64,000 nt of DNA from the NCBI GenBank assembly GCA_036924285.1, contig JAYKYS010000011.1:9176001-9240000 (forward strand), written 5' to 3'. Positions within the stretch are counted from its first letter, which is position 1, and the number at the start of each line of letters is the position of its first letter. This stretch comes from Asterella californica (lineage: Eukaryota > Streptophyta > Marchantiopsida > Marchantiales > Aytoniaceae). This document shows, piece after piece, positions 27,432 to 38,176 of this stretch. A program made the position numbers and the translations under genes. The notes beneath the pieces were generated by a model, which was not told the origin of the DNA, did not search any database, and was given only the letters and a program-made list of their open reading frames with translations.

Positions 27432-27720
27432 GACCGAGAGCCCAAGAACAAATAGACAATGAAGCGTTGCAAAATGACCCGAATCACAGCTGGCTTCAGG
27501 GTCGCGTGGACAATGGACCTATTGCGACGTCGAGGCTAGCAGACGCTGATAGTTCTTCACCTTATCGAGAGCGTTTCGACCGAGAGCACAAGAACAAATA
27601 GACAATGAAGCGTTGCAAAATGATCCGAATCACAGCTAGCTTCAGGATCGCGTGGGCAATGGACCTACTGCGACGTCGAGGCTAGCAGACGCTGATAGTT
27701 CTTCACCTTATCGAGAGCGT
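27432..27720. repeat. 143-bp tandem duplication
   Basis: Copies at 27432-27574 and 27578-27720 have a period of 146 and differ at only a few positions. Each ends in CTTATCGAGAGCGT. Confidence 0.9.
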
Positions 27721-30561
27721 GCTATGAAAGTGCGTACCCTGTTCACAATCGCTGACCTCAAGAAGTAAGAAACCAGGTCGAGAACCTGAGGGTGGGAAGA
27801 GTACTAAGAACTAGATTTCCAAGTCTTGGGACGGACATTCAATCAAGGCAACACAGAGAGAGGAAGGAAGCTTTTACGCACCTAACTGGAACGTAATTGA
27901 TCCTCTTCAAACTTCTAACCGATGTGATTCACGATGTAGAAAATTTCTTTGCAACCACGCGAACCGATAGCACCGACCACCACCGAGAGATTAGATTGCT
28001 GATACACCTTTCGATACCCCTCTCGCATTTCAACTCACACATCGCTCATTACATTCACGTGGGTAACGGTTTCCTGAACTACCTTCTCACATCCGCGACT
28101 CACCAACATCCGCGTCTGAGAACTACCTTGACTATAGTCGACTACACAACTGTTCACGAACGGACACCTTGTTCTACGCACGATGATCTTTAATCTAACG
28201 GGGAAAAAAATACCTATATTTCAGGATTTCAAAGAATCCGAGAAACCGATAGTAAGCTATGCGACAACGCATAACAAAAAATAATTTTGACAGACAAAAA
28301 AGTTATAGTTTTTTCCCTTTCAGCCGTTCATATTTGTGTTATTTTGACACCCCTAATGTATAGAGGAAGATCTCGCAGCAGGATCCTCTCGGGATGGAAA
28401 ACGCTCCCTACGAACCATCAGCCGAGGGGAGTGTCGAGCCTGCGGCGGGAGTTTCCGTTGCGTAAAACATTTTCCGTTTAGCTCATGTGTGTTCATGTTC
28501 ATGATATGAAACAGTAGATCGATGATTTTCTGGTTTTTATTATTTATTTTCTTTCGTTTTACATCATGAAGATGCAGTGAAAGCGTATTTCTAATGTGAT
28601 TGATATCGTGTTTTTAAGTAAGAACATCATGAAGATACAATGAAAATGTATTGTTATGTAAGAGTACGCTCTAAGAATCAGTGTAAGAAATGCCTCAAGG
28701 ATTATACTGTGCTTTATGAGAGTTAAAGAATGCACACATATTATATAAAAGAAGACTGTTTTATTGTAATGCTCTCGAGGGGTTTATTAGTTAATTTCGT
28801 TAAACATAGATGTAAGTAAAATATAGTATTTTTATTTAAAATACTATATATAGTGTTTGGGTAAAATAGAATATTTTATATTATTTTTGTTGAAGTTATA
28901 AAATAAAAGAAGATTCAAAAATTCAAAATGATATTTTACTTCAAAAATATCTCCTCTTTTACTTAATTAAAAAATAATATAAATTATTTAATTTATAACT
29001 AAATTAAATAATTTATATTATAATTACTTAACTAACAAGTGATATGGACAAATAGATTGGAGTGAACCCTCGAGGGTACTCGTATGAAACGCGTCCCGTG
29101 TCTCGTACGATCATATTTACCAGGCAGAAGCAATACTTGTAATTTCGAAATATGATATTTGGTTCTTATGGTTACCAAATGAAGCACAGTGCATATCCAG
29201 TTGGGAAGTTTACATACCGCAAAACACTCTTCGAACGGAGTACGTACTCACGGCAATAACAAGTGATGATGAATGATAAAAAGAACTGAAAAGAGTTGAG
29301 AGGACAACAATATCCTAACTAGAAGCAAAAGCTTCTAAATATATTTCATGAATTACAGAAACCAAATTTATAATTATAAGTGTAAGAGAATAATATAAAT
29401 CAAATATAAATACGAAAGAGAAAGCATGAAATCTATCCTTAATCCGTTGTGCGCTTTTTTTTCCTTTCTAAAGTCTCATTACACAACGAAGAGAGAATAA
29501 TATGCATGCTCAACCACCTTTGGGGAACTTTTGCTCGGTATCTGTTATTGGAAAAGTTGTAACTGTTATGTAAAAATTTATACCAAATTGTTTTGAAAAT
29601 CAAAATTAATATCTAAATGTTAAATATTAACCATAAAAAGAACTGCCAAAATGTAAAATGAAAATCCATAAGTGAAATCCATAGCATCGCACTTCCAACT
29701 ATATATAAATACTATGGATTTCTGATTATAATAAAATATTCAATAAATACTTTAGTTTATTACTTAACCCTTCTCGTCTAAAAAGTTAGACAATAAATTG
29801 AGCTTGCAGCCCTCTTCTAATGAAAGATGGAAAAGATGAATAATAAACATATACATATGCAACATTTAACAGTTGAATTCTTTTTTAATTTATCAGATTT
29901 TTTTGTTTATAATTATATTTAACATTTATACATATTTTTTAGTAACATCTAATACAAGAAAGCTAACAGAAAGTGAACTGGATGTATATTCTCCTGTTAT
30001 AACCATTCCCGGGCAGGTTCTACCTTGGACATATGCGCGAATAGGCATGGTCAACCAGCTTGAAAAATTTTGTCGGGTTTCTGTTATCAGAAAATATATA
30101 ACTGTTATACAAAAATTCTACAATAAACTTTAAGAAAAATAATTTTCGGTTTCAATCTGCCAACAATGAAAATTAAAATATAACTATTAACTGTGAAATA
30201 TATTGGAAACAGCAGAAACATCCATAGAGAATCCATATGTGAAGCCTAGTGCAACGCGCTTGGGGGTAAGCTTGGGGTACAAGTGCAACCTCCTACAGAA
30301 CAAAAAAATTACATTAATAAGTTAAATTTGCTATGCTGTTTCATCTTTGGATAGAAGAGTGAATATGCATCCAAACTGACCTTCTAGAAAAATAGTTAAA
30401 AAAATAAACTTTAATTTATAGCTTAACTCTTCTAAGAAAAATTAATACATAAATTAAAACTCTTTGCATATACCTCTCTTCCGAATAAGCAAGCAATAAG
30501 AATGCGCTAATAACTATAGAGGGAAAAAAACTATACTTCATATCCAGACCTACAGAAGTAC
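27721..30561. other. AT-rich repeat-bearing DNA without genes
   Basis: It contains an orphan Harbinger-like terminus near 28352-28360, a perfect 20-bp palindrome arm pair at 28975-29020, and a diverged direct repeat (about 29504-29700 against 30047-30260). Hairpin repeat copies lie at 29757-29865 and 30412-30490. No coding region was recognised. Confidence 0.5.
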
Positions 30562-30564
30562 AAT

Positions 30565-30580
30565 AGGGGGTGTCAAAGTT
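30565..30580 (+). repeat. Left terminal inverted repeat of the Harbinger element
   Basis: AGGGGGTGTCAAAGTT, the inverse complement of 38158-38173 except for one base, with AAT outside it. Confidence 0.8.
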
Positions 30581-30694
30581 CGGGGGAATTATTCGCTAAC
30601 GGGCGGTGGAATATTTTCCGTAACTCGACGACGGGTATTTGGGTTTGTATAACCGCGGGTAACTTTGTGGGCGTACTACATCCTATAGCCACGG

Positions 30695-30702
30695 CTATAA
30701 AA
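30695..30702 (+). promoter_or_regulatory. TATA box of the accessory gene
   Basis: TATAAAAG lies about 200 bases before the accessory start codon, inside the left subterminal region, a good core-promoter match. Confidence 0.5.
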
Positions 30703-30899
30703 GGGGGCGTTTCAAACTTACCCGTGATTTATAAAGTACATTGTGCTTAAATGTGGCCATACTTAGAATGATGAGAGACACGCTTACGCAAGTCTGCATT
30801 CAATCGATCTTGAAGTAGTGGAGCGAGTGGTAGATTGATCAAAGAGTGAACATGCGTCTTTTGAATAACTGAAGTCTTTTGAATAACAGAAGCGACACA

Positions 30900-31937
30900 A
30901 TGAGCAGTATAGGTGATGAAGTGGAATGTGATGTTGAAGTAGACTCTCTTCGCAAAACGATGGCTTCGAGAAGTTCAGAGGTGCTGAAGAAATCACGCAT
31001 CCGTTTGAATGTAGAAGATTATGAGAAGATAGTTGCGTATATAGAGGATGAAGAAAATTTTGCTACATTGCACGGAGCAGGTCGAAAAACTAAAGTTGGT
31101 GCGAGGAAGTGCTTGAGCAAAGCCACTGCATTTGGTATCATGGCGGCACAACTTTCTGAGAAAAATGGGTTTCCTGTTGTTACATGTGTAGAATTGAAAA
31201 AGAGATTTGACAAATACGTGGACATGTACAAGAAGGCGAAAGAGATTCAAGATAGTACGGGAGGAGATTTGACAGAAGATGAAATGTTGCACAGATTGAC
31301 GTTGGAAGATAAGTTGAATGGAAAGTGTCCTCACTTTTATCGCATGAATTTTGTTTTTGCTAATCGTGCCAACATTGATCCTCTTGCTATTCTTGCATTT
31401 GGGATTCCTTCAGAAGAAGAATTTATGAGATATGACTCTCAGTTTCAAGCAGAGAGTACTCTTCCTCAATCCGATAGTACATTGCTGGCTGAAGAAGACG
31501 AGAGAGATATGGATATTTCTCACTGCGATGAAGATGAAATGAGTCCGATTGATGAAGAGAGAATGATTAATGAAGAAAGAGATGGTGGACGAGACAAGAT
31601 GAGCCCGGATGGAGAAGAAGAGATGAGCAGAGAGGCAGTACCTGAGTCGGTGCAAGAAATGTCTAGAAATCAAAGATCCGGAGTCAGCAACAACAGAGTG
31701 AATATAAAAAGAGGAGTGTTGAACTTGTACGAGGAGAGTATAAGAGAGAAGGTACAATATAGGAAAGTGTTTGTTGAATACAGAATGACCTCTTTGGAAG
31801 AGAAGAAAAGATCGAGAGAAAGTCACGAGAAGGAACAGAGTAGGAAAAGGCATACTTCTTTGTTTGTGGAATTGTATAAATCAAGAAAGTCATTCGAGGA
31901 AATCAAAGAAATTATCGAGAAGCTCGATAACATGTAA
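30900..31937 (+). CDS. Harbinger accessory protein, Myb/SANT-like DNA-binding
   Basis: An uninterrupted frame of 345 residues from the first ATG. Residues about 32-112 look like a trihelix or Myb/SANT-type DNA-binding domain: SRIRLNVEDYEKIVAYIED, then GRKTKVGARKCLSKATAFGI and FDKYVDMYKKAKE. A conserved-looking CPHFYRMNFVFANRANIDPL follows at about 143-162. Residues 170-250 are very acidic. The last 70 are charged and probably a coiled coil (RKVFVEYRMTSLEEKKR). In PIF/Harbinger elements a Myb-like partner binds the ends and brings the transposase to DNA. It is the only intact gene of the element, and a decayed relative sits at 5.7-6.1 kb. The DNA-binding call is inferred from pattern and context. 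Confidence 0.7.
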   Translation: MSSIGDEVECDVEVDSLRKTMASRSSEVLKKSRIRLNVEDYEKIVAYIEDEENFATLHGAGRKTKVGARKCLSKATAFGIMAAQLSEKNGFPVVTCVELKKRFDKYVDMYKKAKEIQDSTGGDLTEDEMLHRLTLEDKLNGKCPHFYRMNFVFANRANIDPLAILAFGIPSEEEFMRYDSQFQAESTLPQSDSTLLAEEDERDMDISHCDEDEMSPIDEERMINEERDGGRDKMSPDGEEEMSREAVPESVQEMSRNQRSGVSNNRVNIKRGVLNLYEESIREKVQYRKVFVEYRMTSLEEKKRSRESHEKEQSRKRHTSLFVELYKSRKSFEEIKEIIEKLDNM

Positions 31938-32059
31938 TTGAGGTTTGGGAGTAAAAAGTTTGTTTACTTGTATTCATTTCTCTCGATTCGGTTTGTTTTA
32001 TTATTCGTGATTAGTCAGTGCGATCATCGTTTTAACCCTAAGCTTAGTGCGACTCATTT

Positions 32060-32845
32060 TAATAAGATTAGTGCGACTTAGGTTTTAGGATCGCACTGAG
32101 TCGACCCAACAGTGCGATTGTAACTATTCTCACAGCGGGTCGCACTGAGCACTGAGATTGTGAGTCGAGAAGCGAATCGCAGTGAGTCGAGGATAGTGCG
32201 ATTATAACATTCTCACAGCGGGTCACACTGAGCACTGAGATTGTGAGTCGAGAAGCAGATCGCAGTGAGTCGAGATAGTGCGATTATAACATTCTCATAG
32301 CGGATCGCACTGAGCACTGAGATTGTGAGTCGAGGAAGCGGATCGCAGTGAGTGGGTCGCTCTGAGCACTGAGATTGTGAGTCGGGAAAGCGGATCACAG
32401 TGAGTCGGGGATAGAGATTTAGCGGATCACAGTGACTCGGAGATAGAGATTTAAGATCGTAGTGCGCGAGATTTTAGAGTCGAGGAAGAGATCTGAGAGA
32501 TCGCACTGAGTAATTTAGAATCGAGGAATGAGAGATCGCACTGAATCATTTAGAATCGAGGAAGGATGCGAGAGAAGAGGAAAAGCTGAGTCGAGAATCG
32601 CACTGAGAAGAGCACTGAGTCAGAAATCTCACTGAGTCGAGATCGCACTGAGTCGGGGATAGAGATTTAGGGTCAGGAGAAGAGATCGCACTGAGTCGGA
32701 GAAGAGATTTGTGGGTGAGATTTAGAGTCGAGGAAGAGATATGAGGGATCGCACTGAGTCAGGAAGTAATTTGTGCCTGAGAAAAGAGGAAAATCTGAGT
32801 CAGGAATCGCACTGAGAATCGCACTGAGATTAGGATTCTTTGTTA
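32060..32845. repeat. Array of TCGCACTGAG-type repeats, first block
   Basis: The decamer TCGCACTGAG and close variants occur more than a dozen times, often as GATCGCACTGAGTCG. Part of the block is a roughly 81-bp unit containing GAGCACTGAGATTGTGAGTC. Spacing is irregular and the orientation is mostly one way. No gene is present. Confidence 0.85.
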
Positions 32846-33196
32846 TGACAAACACAAGAAAAGAGGAAGGACCTTTTCTTATCTCTTTCAGTACGCAAGA
32901 TGATGTGCAAGATCGCATAAAGTGTCACCGAATGGGTAAGCATGACATATGGAGAGCGCTGAACGGAGTAGATGAAGAGGCGGTTGAGAAGTTAGGCTTG
33001 TTGATAGCCTTATAGATTTTGCTCTTCCAAGTGTAAGAGTTATCTTCTTTCTTATGTGTTTTCATGTTGCTGCTCCATATGTATGTAAGGGTTTTCTTGT
33101 TTCTTTCTGCTCTTTGATATATATTCGAGGGATAGTTAAACTATTTTAGATGAGTTTTATGTTTATCTGAATTAACATTATGAATTGTAAATTTGT

Positions 33197-33829
33197 TTGT
33201 GTAAATCCTTTTTACACACTTATAATCCCGAAACTCGGATTGCAAAGGTGGGGTCAACTGAGATCGTATTGACGCTCGAACTCATCAGGGAAGCTTTCGC
33301 AATCCCTCTCGGTGTTACTCCAATGTCATCGTTTGTGAGACATGTGAGAATTGCAGACTGGTTTCCTGAGTATGACAGAGTAGGAAAGCGTTATTTCGCG
33401 AAAGAATGTGCTTATGAGGCGTGGAGAGCTGTGTTTCAGTGTCTCAATGCTGTTTTTCTTGAGAGGAAAAGACCCAAAACTGTTACAAGACAATTGGTAT
33501 TATATGTCAAGTCAAAAGTCGAAAGTCTAGAGGTAGATTTCGACTGGGTACAGTTGATGTTGGAGAACTTAGAAGGAGAGATTTTACATGTTCAGAAACA
33601 TGTGAAGCAACAGAAGAAAAGTGGAAGTTTGGAGACGTTTTTGAGGATGGCTCTAACTCACCTCATGATCCACGTGGGAATCTCCGGAGAAATAGTGTTT
33701 GTATCAGTCCCACTTGAGCAATCGCAACCTGAAGACGCTGTTCGGCAAACTGAAGTTCCCATACAGGTTCGCTCATTCGATCAACATTTTAGCACCAGTC
33801 AGTCCGAAAGTCATAGTTCATATGCATAG
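33197..33829 (+). CDS. Unknown protein fragment in the Harbinger element
   Basis: An open frame of up to 210 residues without an early ATG (the first ATG codon is near 33323), so it is probably an exon whose 5' part is unresolved. It contains YNPETRIAKVGSTEIVLTLE and IREAFAIPLGVTP. This vaguely recalls proteins carried by plant transposons (a plant-mobile-domain-like opening), but I cannot assign it. A hydrophilic region with repeated VKQQKKS-type stretches follows. A second, acidic reading at about 33990-34198 (with ESEPETDESAPEADIG) may be a later exon of the same gene. Confidence 0.4.
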   Translation: MCKSFLHTYNPETRIAKVGSTEIVLTLELIREAFAIPLGVTPMSSFVRHVRIADWFPEYDRVGKRYFAKECAYEAWRAVFQCLNAVFLERKRPKTVTRQLVLYVKSKVESLEVDFDWVQLMLENLEGEILHVQKHVKQQKKSGSLETFLRMALTHLMIHVGISGEIVFVSVPLEQSQPEDAVRQTEVPIQVRSFDQHFSTSQSESHSSYA

Positions 33830-34144
33830 TTGTCTTATATTCAAGTGTTTCATATCTTTTGTATGTTATATGACGATAAAGGGCACGGTCCATCCATTTG
33901 ATCTAATACTCCAACACGGTTCAATCTGAAGTTCATAGCTAACATGCATAGTTGTAGTTTGTTCCCATACAGGTGATCGTCACAGAAACTGAAGCTCGGA
34001 GGAGCAAACTCTCCCTGAAGCTGATGAATCTGAACCTGAAACTGATGAATCTGCACCTGAAGCGGATATCGGACCAACGAGTGAAAGAAAAGATGATTTT
34101 GCAGATACTGTCTCTTGCATCACTGAGTACATCGTCTTGTCCAT

Positions 34145-34620
34145 TTCAGATTTAGATAGATTTTGTTTACAGTAAATCCTCTTCGCTTGCGAGTTCTGGT
34201 CGCACTCTACGCACCTTACTCCGCCGCACTGAGCACCTTATTCCTGAGTGCGGGTCGCACTGAGTGAGATGTTCTGCACTCGGTCGTACTAGCAAAAGCC
34301 TTATTACTTGGTCGCACTGAGTGCATATCGCATTGAGTGTGATATTTAGCACTCGACCGTAGTAGCAAAAGTCTTATTACTCGGTCGCAATGAGTGCGGG
34401 TCGCACTGAGTGTGATATTCATCACTCGACCGCACAAGCAAAATCTTATTACTCGATCGCACTGAGTGCGATACAAGGTCGACGATATCAAGTCGCTTTA
34501 AGCGCACTCAGTAAAATCTAAACGCACTCAGTGCGACCTAAGTGATGTCGAGTCGTACCAAGGCGATGTCGAGTCGCACTAAGCACACTCAGTGCGAGTA
34601 ATAGACGCTTTTTGACATAA
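34145..34620. repeat. Array of the same decamer, second block, with a 72-bp unit
   Basis: Units with CAAAAGCCTTATTAC near 34295, 34366 and 34438 repeat at about 72 bases. Each carries TCGCACTGAGTGCG and its complement. The left flank (34145-34203) is repeated at 35966-36024. Confidence 0.8.
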
Positions 34621-34652
34621 TTTCCTCACGTTTGACTCTTTTTCTCTCACAG

Positions 34653-35751
34653 GATCATTTGACGATACATCTCACTGCATGCATATTGATGAGGAAGAGG
34701 TGGACATGCGTATTGATTTGAAGAAATTGGAGGAGAAACAAATTGACATGCGACTTGCCTAGAAGCAGAAGGAAGAGGAAGAACTCAATATTCGTATGTC
34801 GACCAAGAAAATCAAAGAAGAGGAGTTGACACTGAAGGTGATAGCGATAGAAGATGATTTACACGGGAGACTTCAGAGTATGGAGGATTCGCTTTAGAGG
34901 AAACGAGAGGAATTGCAAGGCTTAAAGGCCAAGGTAGAACGCATACGATCTTCTAAAGTTTTTTATCCTCGATTGATCGAACCCTCCATTGTCAGAAGCA
35001 AGACACTCATTTTAGATTTAAATCGAGTGTTAGTGAAGACATGAAGGAATGATTTGGAGCTATAGGGTGCGAAGGAAAGAGGTTATAAAGTAGAAAGATG
35101 CGAGAAGAAAGATCTGTACTATGTCGTCCGAAGAGGTGTGAAAGAATTCATGGATGTGTGTTGTCAAGATTTTCAAATTCTAATTTGGACATCTCGAACT
35201 ACGAGCAACTGCAATGCTCTTCTCCGATCCATAGAAATTGGAGGGTATCTGTCTCCCAGCATCGCTTCAGACGAAGTAAGTAGCATCTTAGCAATTCTTA
35301 TGGTTTGCATCTTAGTTGGAGACGAAATTGCTTATGCTCTTTGTATTTCTCTTATTGCTGGAATTGATTCTGTATGCAAAATTGTGGATGAATGTAAGTT
35401 TGCACTGTCTTCGCACAAAACATGTGTCTCCGTTTCAAGACGGTAAGAGAAGCGGCAAGTGGAAACTATTTATACTTGAAAGACTTCTCTGCACTTTATT
35501 CATGGAATCTGTGTACGAGAGACTGTCTCCTTGTCGATGATTCGTCAGAAAAAACTAGTACTAACCATCCCTTTAGTGCCATTCATCCTCCAATTTCTCT
35601 TCCCGACTCAGCTGACTTTGACAGAGATGATTACCTTATGAATATTTTTTTGCCTTGGTTGGGAACCTGGAGAATGAGTCTATTGGAAACCACATATTTC
35701 ATGCGTAGTTCTTACAAGCAATTTTTGGACGAGATCCTTTCGAGGGATTGA
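34653..35751 (+). pseudogene. FCP1-like HAD-family phosphatase domain protein, broken
   Basis: Exon 1 (34653-35275) starts after a CTCACAG acceptor and ends at GAA before GTAAGT. It encodes a Glu/Lys-rich coiled coil (MRIDLKKLEEKQIDMR). A HAD motif follows as KTLILDLNRVLVKT, then YVVRRGVKEFMDV and ILIWTSRT. The second part (about 35399-35751) has GNYLYLKDFSALY, CLLVDDSSEKTSTNHPFSAI and FLPWLGTW, the second half of an FCP1/NIF-type domain. Such proteins dephosphorylate Ser/Thr, classically on RNA polymerase II. DLN in place of DLD is common in plant relatives. In-frame stops lie at 34760, 34895, 35042 and 35063. The exact acceptor near 35398 is unresolved. Confidence 0.7.
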
Positions 35752-35965
35752 GAGCTTACCGGGACAAATTGTCGTCCGAGGATGAAGATGTTTCGCGGAT
35801 TTGGACGAGATCTTTTGTCTACGGATGTTGCACTGTTGATGTTTGGATGTTGCACTGTTGATGTCTAGACTGTTGCACTGTTGTCTGGACTCACATCTCA
35901 GACAACAAGCACATGCAATTTCAAAACCACATCGCACTCAAGAATCGTAAAGATGGTATCGCATA

Positions 35966-36215
35966 GATTTCATATTTAGATAGATTTTGTTTAGAGTAAA
36001 CCCTCTTTGCTTGCGAGTTCTGGTCAGTGCGATCAACGCGCACTGCGCACTTTATTCATGACTGCAGGTCGCACTCAATGTGATATATCAACACTCCGCC
36101 GCACTGAGCACCAAAATTCTTGAGTGCGGGTCGCACTCAGTGCGATATTCAGCACTCTGCCGCACTGAACAAAAGCCTTATTCCTGAGTGCGGGTCGCAC
36201 ACAGTGCAACGTCCA
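35966..36215. repeat. Array of the decamer, third block
   Basis: Repeats the flank at 34145-34203 (TTTAGATAGATTTTGTTTA) and then further CGCACTGAG and GTGCGGGTCGCACT units, ending with CAAAAGCCTTATTCC. Confidence 0.8.
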
Positions 36216-36365
36216 CTACGACGGGTGACTGTCTAAAACCGATCCAGAGAGCAGAAACAACATTCACATCATATCTTAATTGACATTCTTGATTGATTAA
36301 TCAATCCTCGTATTTATGAAAATCAATGTACATAGTGAAATCACAGAGGAGTGCGCACACTCTAT

Positions 36366-37751
36366 CTAAGGTTTGGATAAGAAACCACCTGGTTTTCTAT
36401 TATACGCCAGACAAATCTGTACTATTCTATTTCGGCGAAATACTCCACTGGTATTGCTTGGCACATTCGCTGTCCGACCTTCTTCGTCAATATCTCGGTT
36501 TTCGTGCTCGATGATCAACTCTCCATCCTCTTCCGTCCACTCGTCTCGATTCCTGGATAGAAAATTGTGCAACATAGCACAGCATCCTACCCATCTCACT
36601 AAATATTTATTTTCTGATCTACTTTTCAACTGCGTGCGAACTTGTTTCAGAGAATGTCATCGAGATTTCAATATACCAATACAATGCTCATTCGCGACTC
36701 TAGCATGAGCTAAATATGTATTAAAATCCTGCTTGTCTTGATCTCTTGTGGTCATTCAAAACGAAGGAATGAGATGCCGCAATGGCGAATATCCTGAGTC
36801 ACCGAGTAAATACTGTTCTTTCTCAAACAATGGACTCTCGTTGTCGATGTGTTTCCAAAGAGGAGACTTCCGCAAACATGTAATATCTTGGCAGCTTCCT
36901 GGCATACCTGCAAATAAGAAGAAAATTTGTTTCTTGTGACAACGAACCACTTGTGCGTTCATAGAATAGTTACACTTCTTGTCATAGTAAGTCTCTCTAT
37001 CAAATCGAGGCCTCTGAGACAAAGGCAGTAAAGTGTCATCTATCAATCTTATACAACCCGGAAACCCTTTCGAGGCAAAAACTTCAGAGATTGCTATCCT
37101 TCTAAGTCGATTTGACCACTGAAAGTACCCTGCAAGTGTAGATTCTAAAGCCTGCATCACTCTCTTCGTATAAAGCACCATAGTCCCGTGTCCAATCCCT
37201 CAGAGAAGCAAAGAATGACCTAGAGCAGCACCGTTGTCATTATGACCAAATTGATCCAGTGCAACGGCTACCTGTAAAGACACAGGAGCTTGCTTCACCC
37301 GAGCTTGATTATAAAATATAGAATGAGTTTCCACTATATCAACTAATCTGGAAAAGCTCCTTCTATCCATCCTGGTCAGCTGTCTAAAAGAATCATCCGG
37401 AAGATTTTCAAAGTAATTTTTGTAAAAATCTTTGCTCTTAAAGAAGGTGAACTGATCTTGTCTTTCTAAATATCGAGAACTCGACAAAACTCGATACAGT
37501 TCGATCAGTTCTTCTTCAAAATCTGAATCTAACCCTCCATCGTCCTCGGAAGAACTTATCACCTTCTCCATATTCTCTTCTTCTCTCGAATCAGCCTCCT
37601 TCTCGACGTCCTCGCCCATTTCACTTTCAGTCTCACTCTCCGTATCATTCTCAGCAGATTCATCCCAACTCGAAGAAGCTAACATCACTCGCATTTCCAC
37701 AATGTTCTCTATAGTTTTCAACAGAAGTTTTCTTTCTGAAACTCGTGGCAT
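36366..37751 (-). pseudogene. PIF/Harbinger DDE transposase
   Basis: This enzyme cuts and joins the element ends. The likely start is the ATG at 37751 (MPRVSERKLLLK). An acidic N-terminal region (ENDTESETESEMGEDVEKEA) is followed by a helical region (FENLPDDSFRQLTRMDRRSF). The catalytic domain has the first Asp in CIRLIDDTLLPL, then YYDKKCNYSMNAQVV and GMPGSCQD. The second Asp is in YLLGDSGYSPL and the Glu in RVANEHCIGILKSR. WVGCCAMLHNFLSRN lies near the C-terminus. All three catalytic residues remain, but three TGA stops (37200-37202, 36756-36758, 36657-36659) interrupt it in one frame. The family is certain. Confidence 0.88.
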
Positions 37752-38157
37752 ATTTAGAATTGTGATTTGAACTTCGAGGGAAACAGCGCTTGGGAATATC
37801 ACTTCGACGAGAACAACGCTGTCTCTCTATCTAGTTGATCTTGGTTCAGAGCATTCAGCGTCGAGAAGTCTACACGAAACTTAAAATTCCCTCTCAAAGA
37901 AGATGAGTTTTTGATTTCAAATTTGAAGTGTTGCGAGGTACTTCCACGTCACCATGTAATGTTATCATTATCGTAACCATGTACTGTTTCCATCTTATGT
38001 AAGTACATGTGAATTAATTTACGGACAAAACTGTTACGGTCAGAAGGATAAGAGCCGCGGGTCACTTCTGCGGGTACCTCCCAGAGGTACCCGCGACTGA
38101 CATGGCCGTTGTCAGTAAATACAGCCCGCGGATACACGAATAATCCTGACGGCCAGT

Positions 38158-38173
38158 AACTTTGACACTCCCT
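38158..38173 (-). repeat. Right terminal inverted repeat of the Harbinger element
   Basis: AACTTTGACACTCCCT followed by AAT, mirroring the left end. Confidence 0.8.
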
Positions 38174-38176
38174 AAT

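Larger units (their letters stand above)
30565..38173. mobile_element. PIF/Harbinger DNA transposon with cargo genes
   Basis: The left end AGGGGGTGTCAAAGTT and the right end AACTTTGACACTCCCT are inverted repeats with one mismatch. Similarity continues inward (GAATTATTCG against GGATTATTCG). A 3-bp direct AAT flanks both sides (30562-30564 and 38174-38176), matching the 3-bp duplication size of this superfamily. Inside are an accessory DNA-binding gene, an unknown ORF, an FCP1-like HAD gene, arrays of a decamer motif and, on the minus strand near the right end, the DDE transposase. Most genes are broken. At 7.6 kb it is longer than usual for a two-gene Harbinger element. Confidence 0.8.

Noticed and set aside
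32060..36215. CRISPR-like array
   Set aside because: Repeat spacing is irregular, spacers are themselves repeated, and the context is a eukaryotic transposon.
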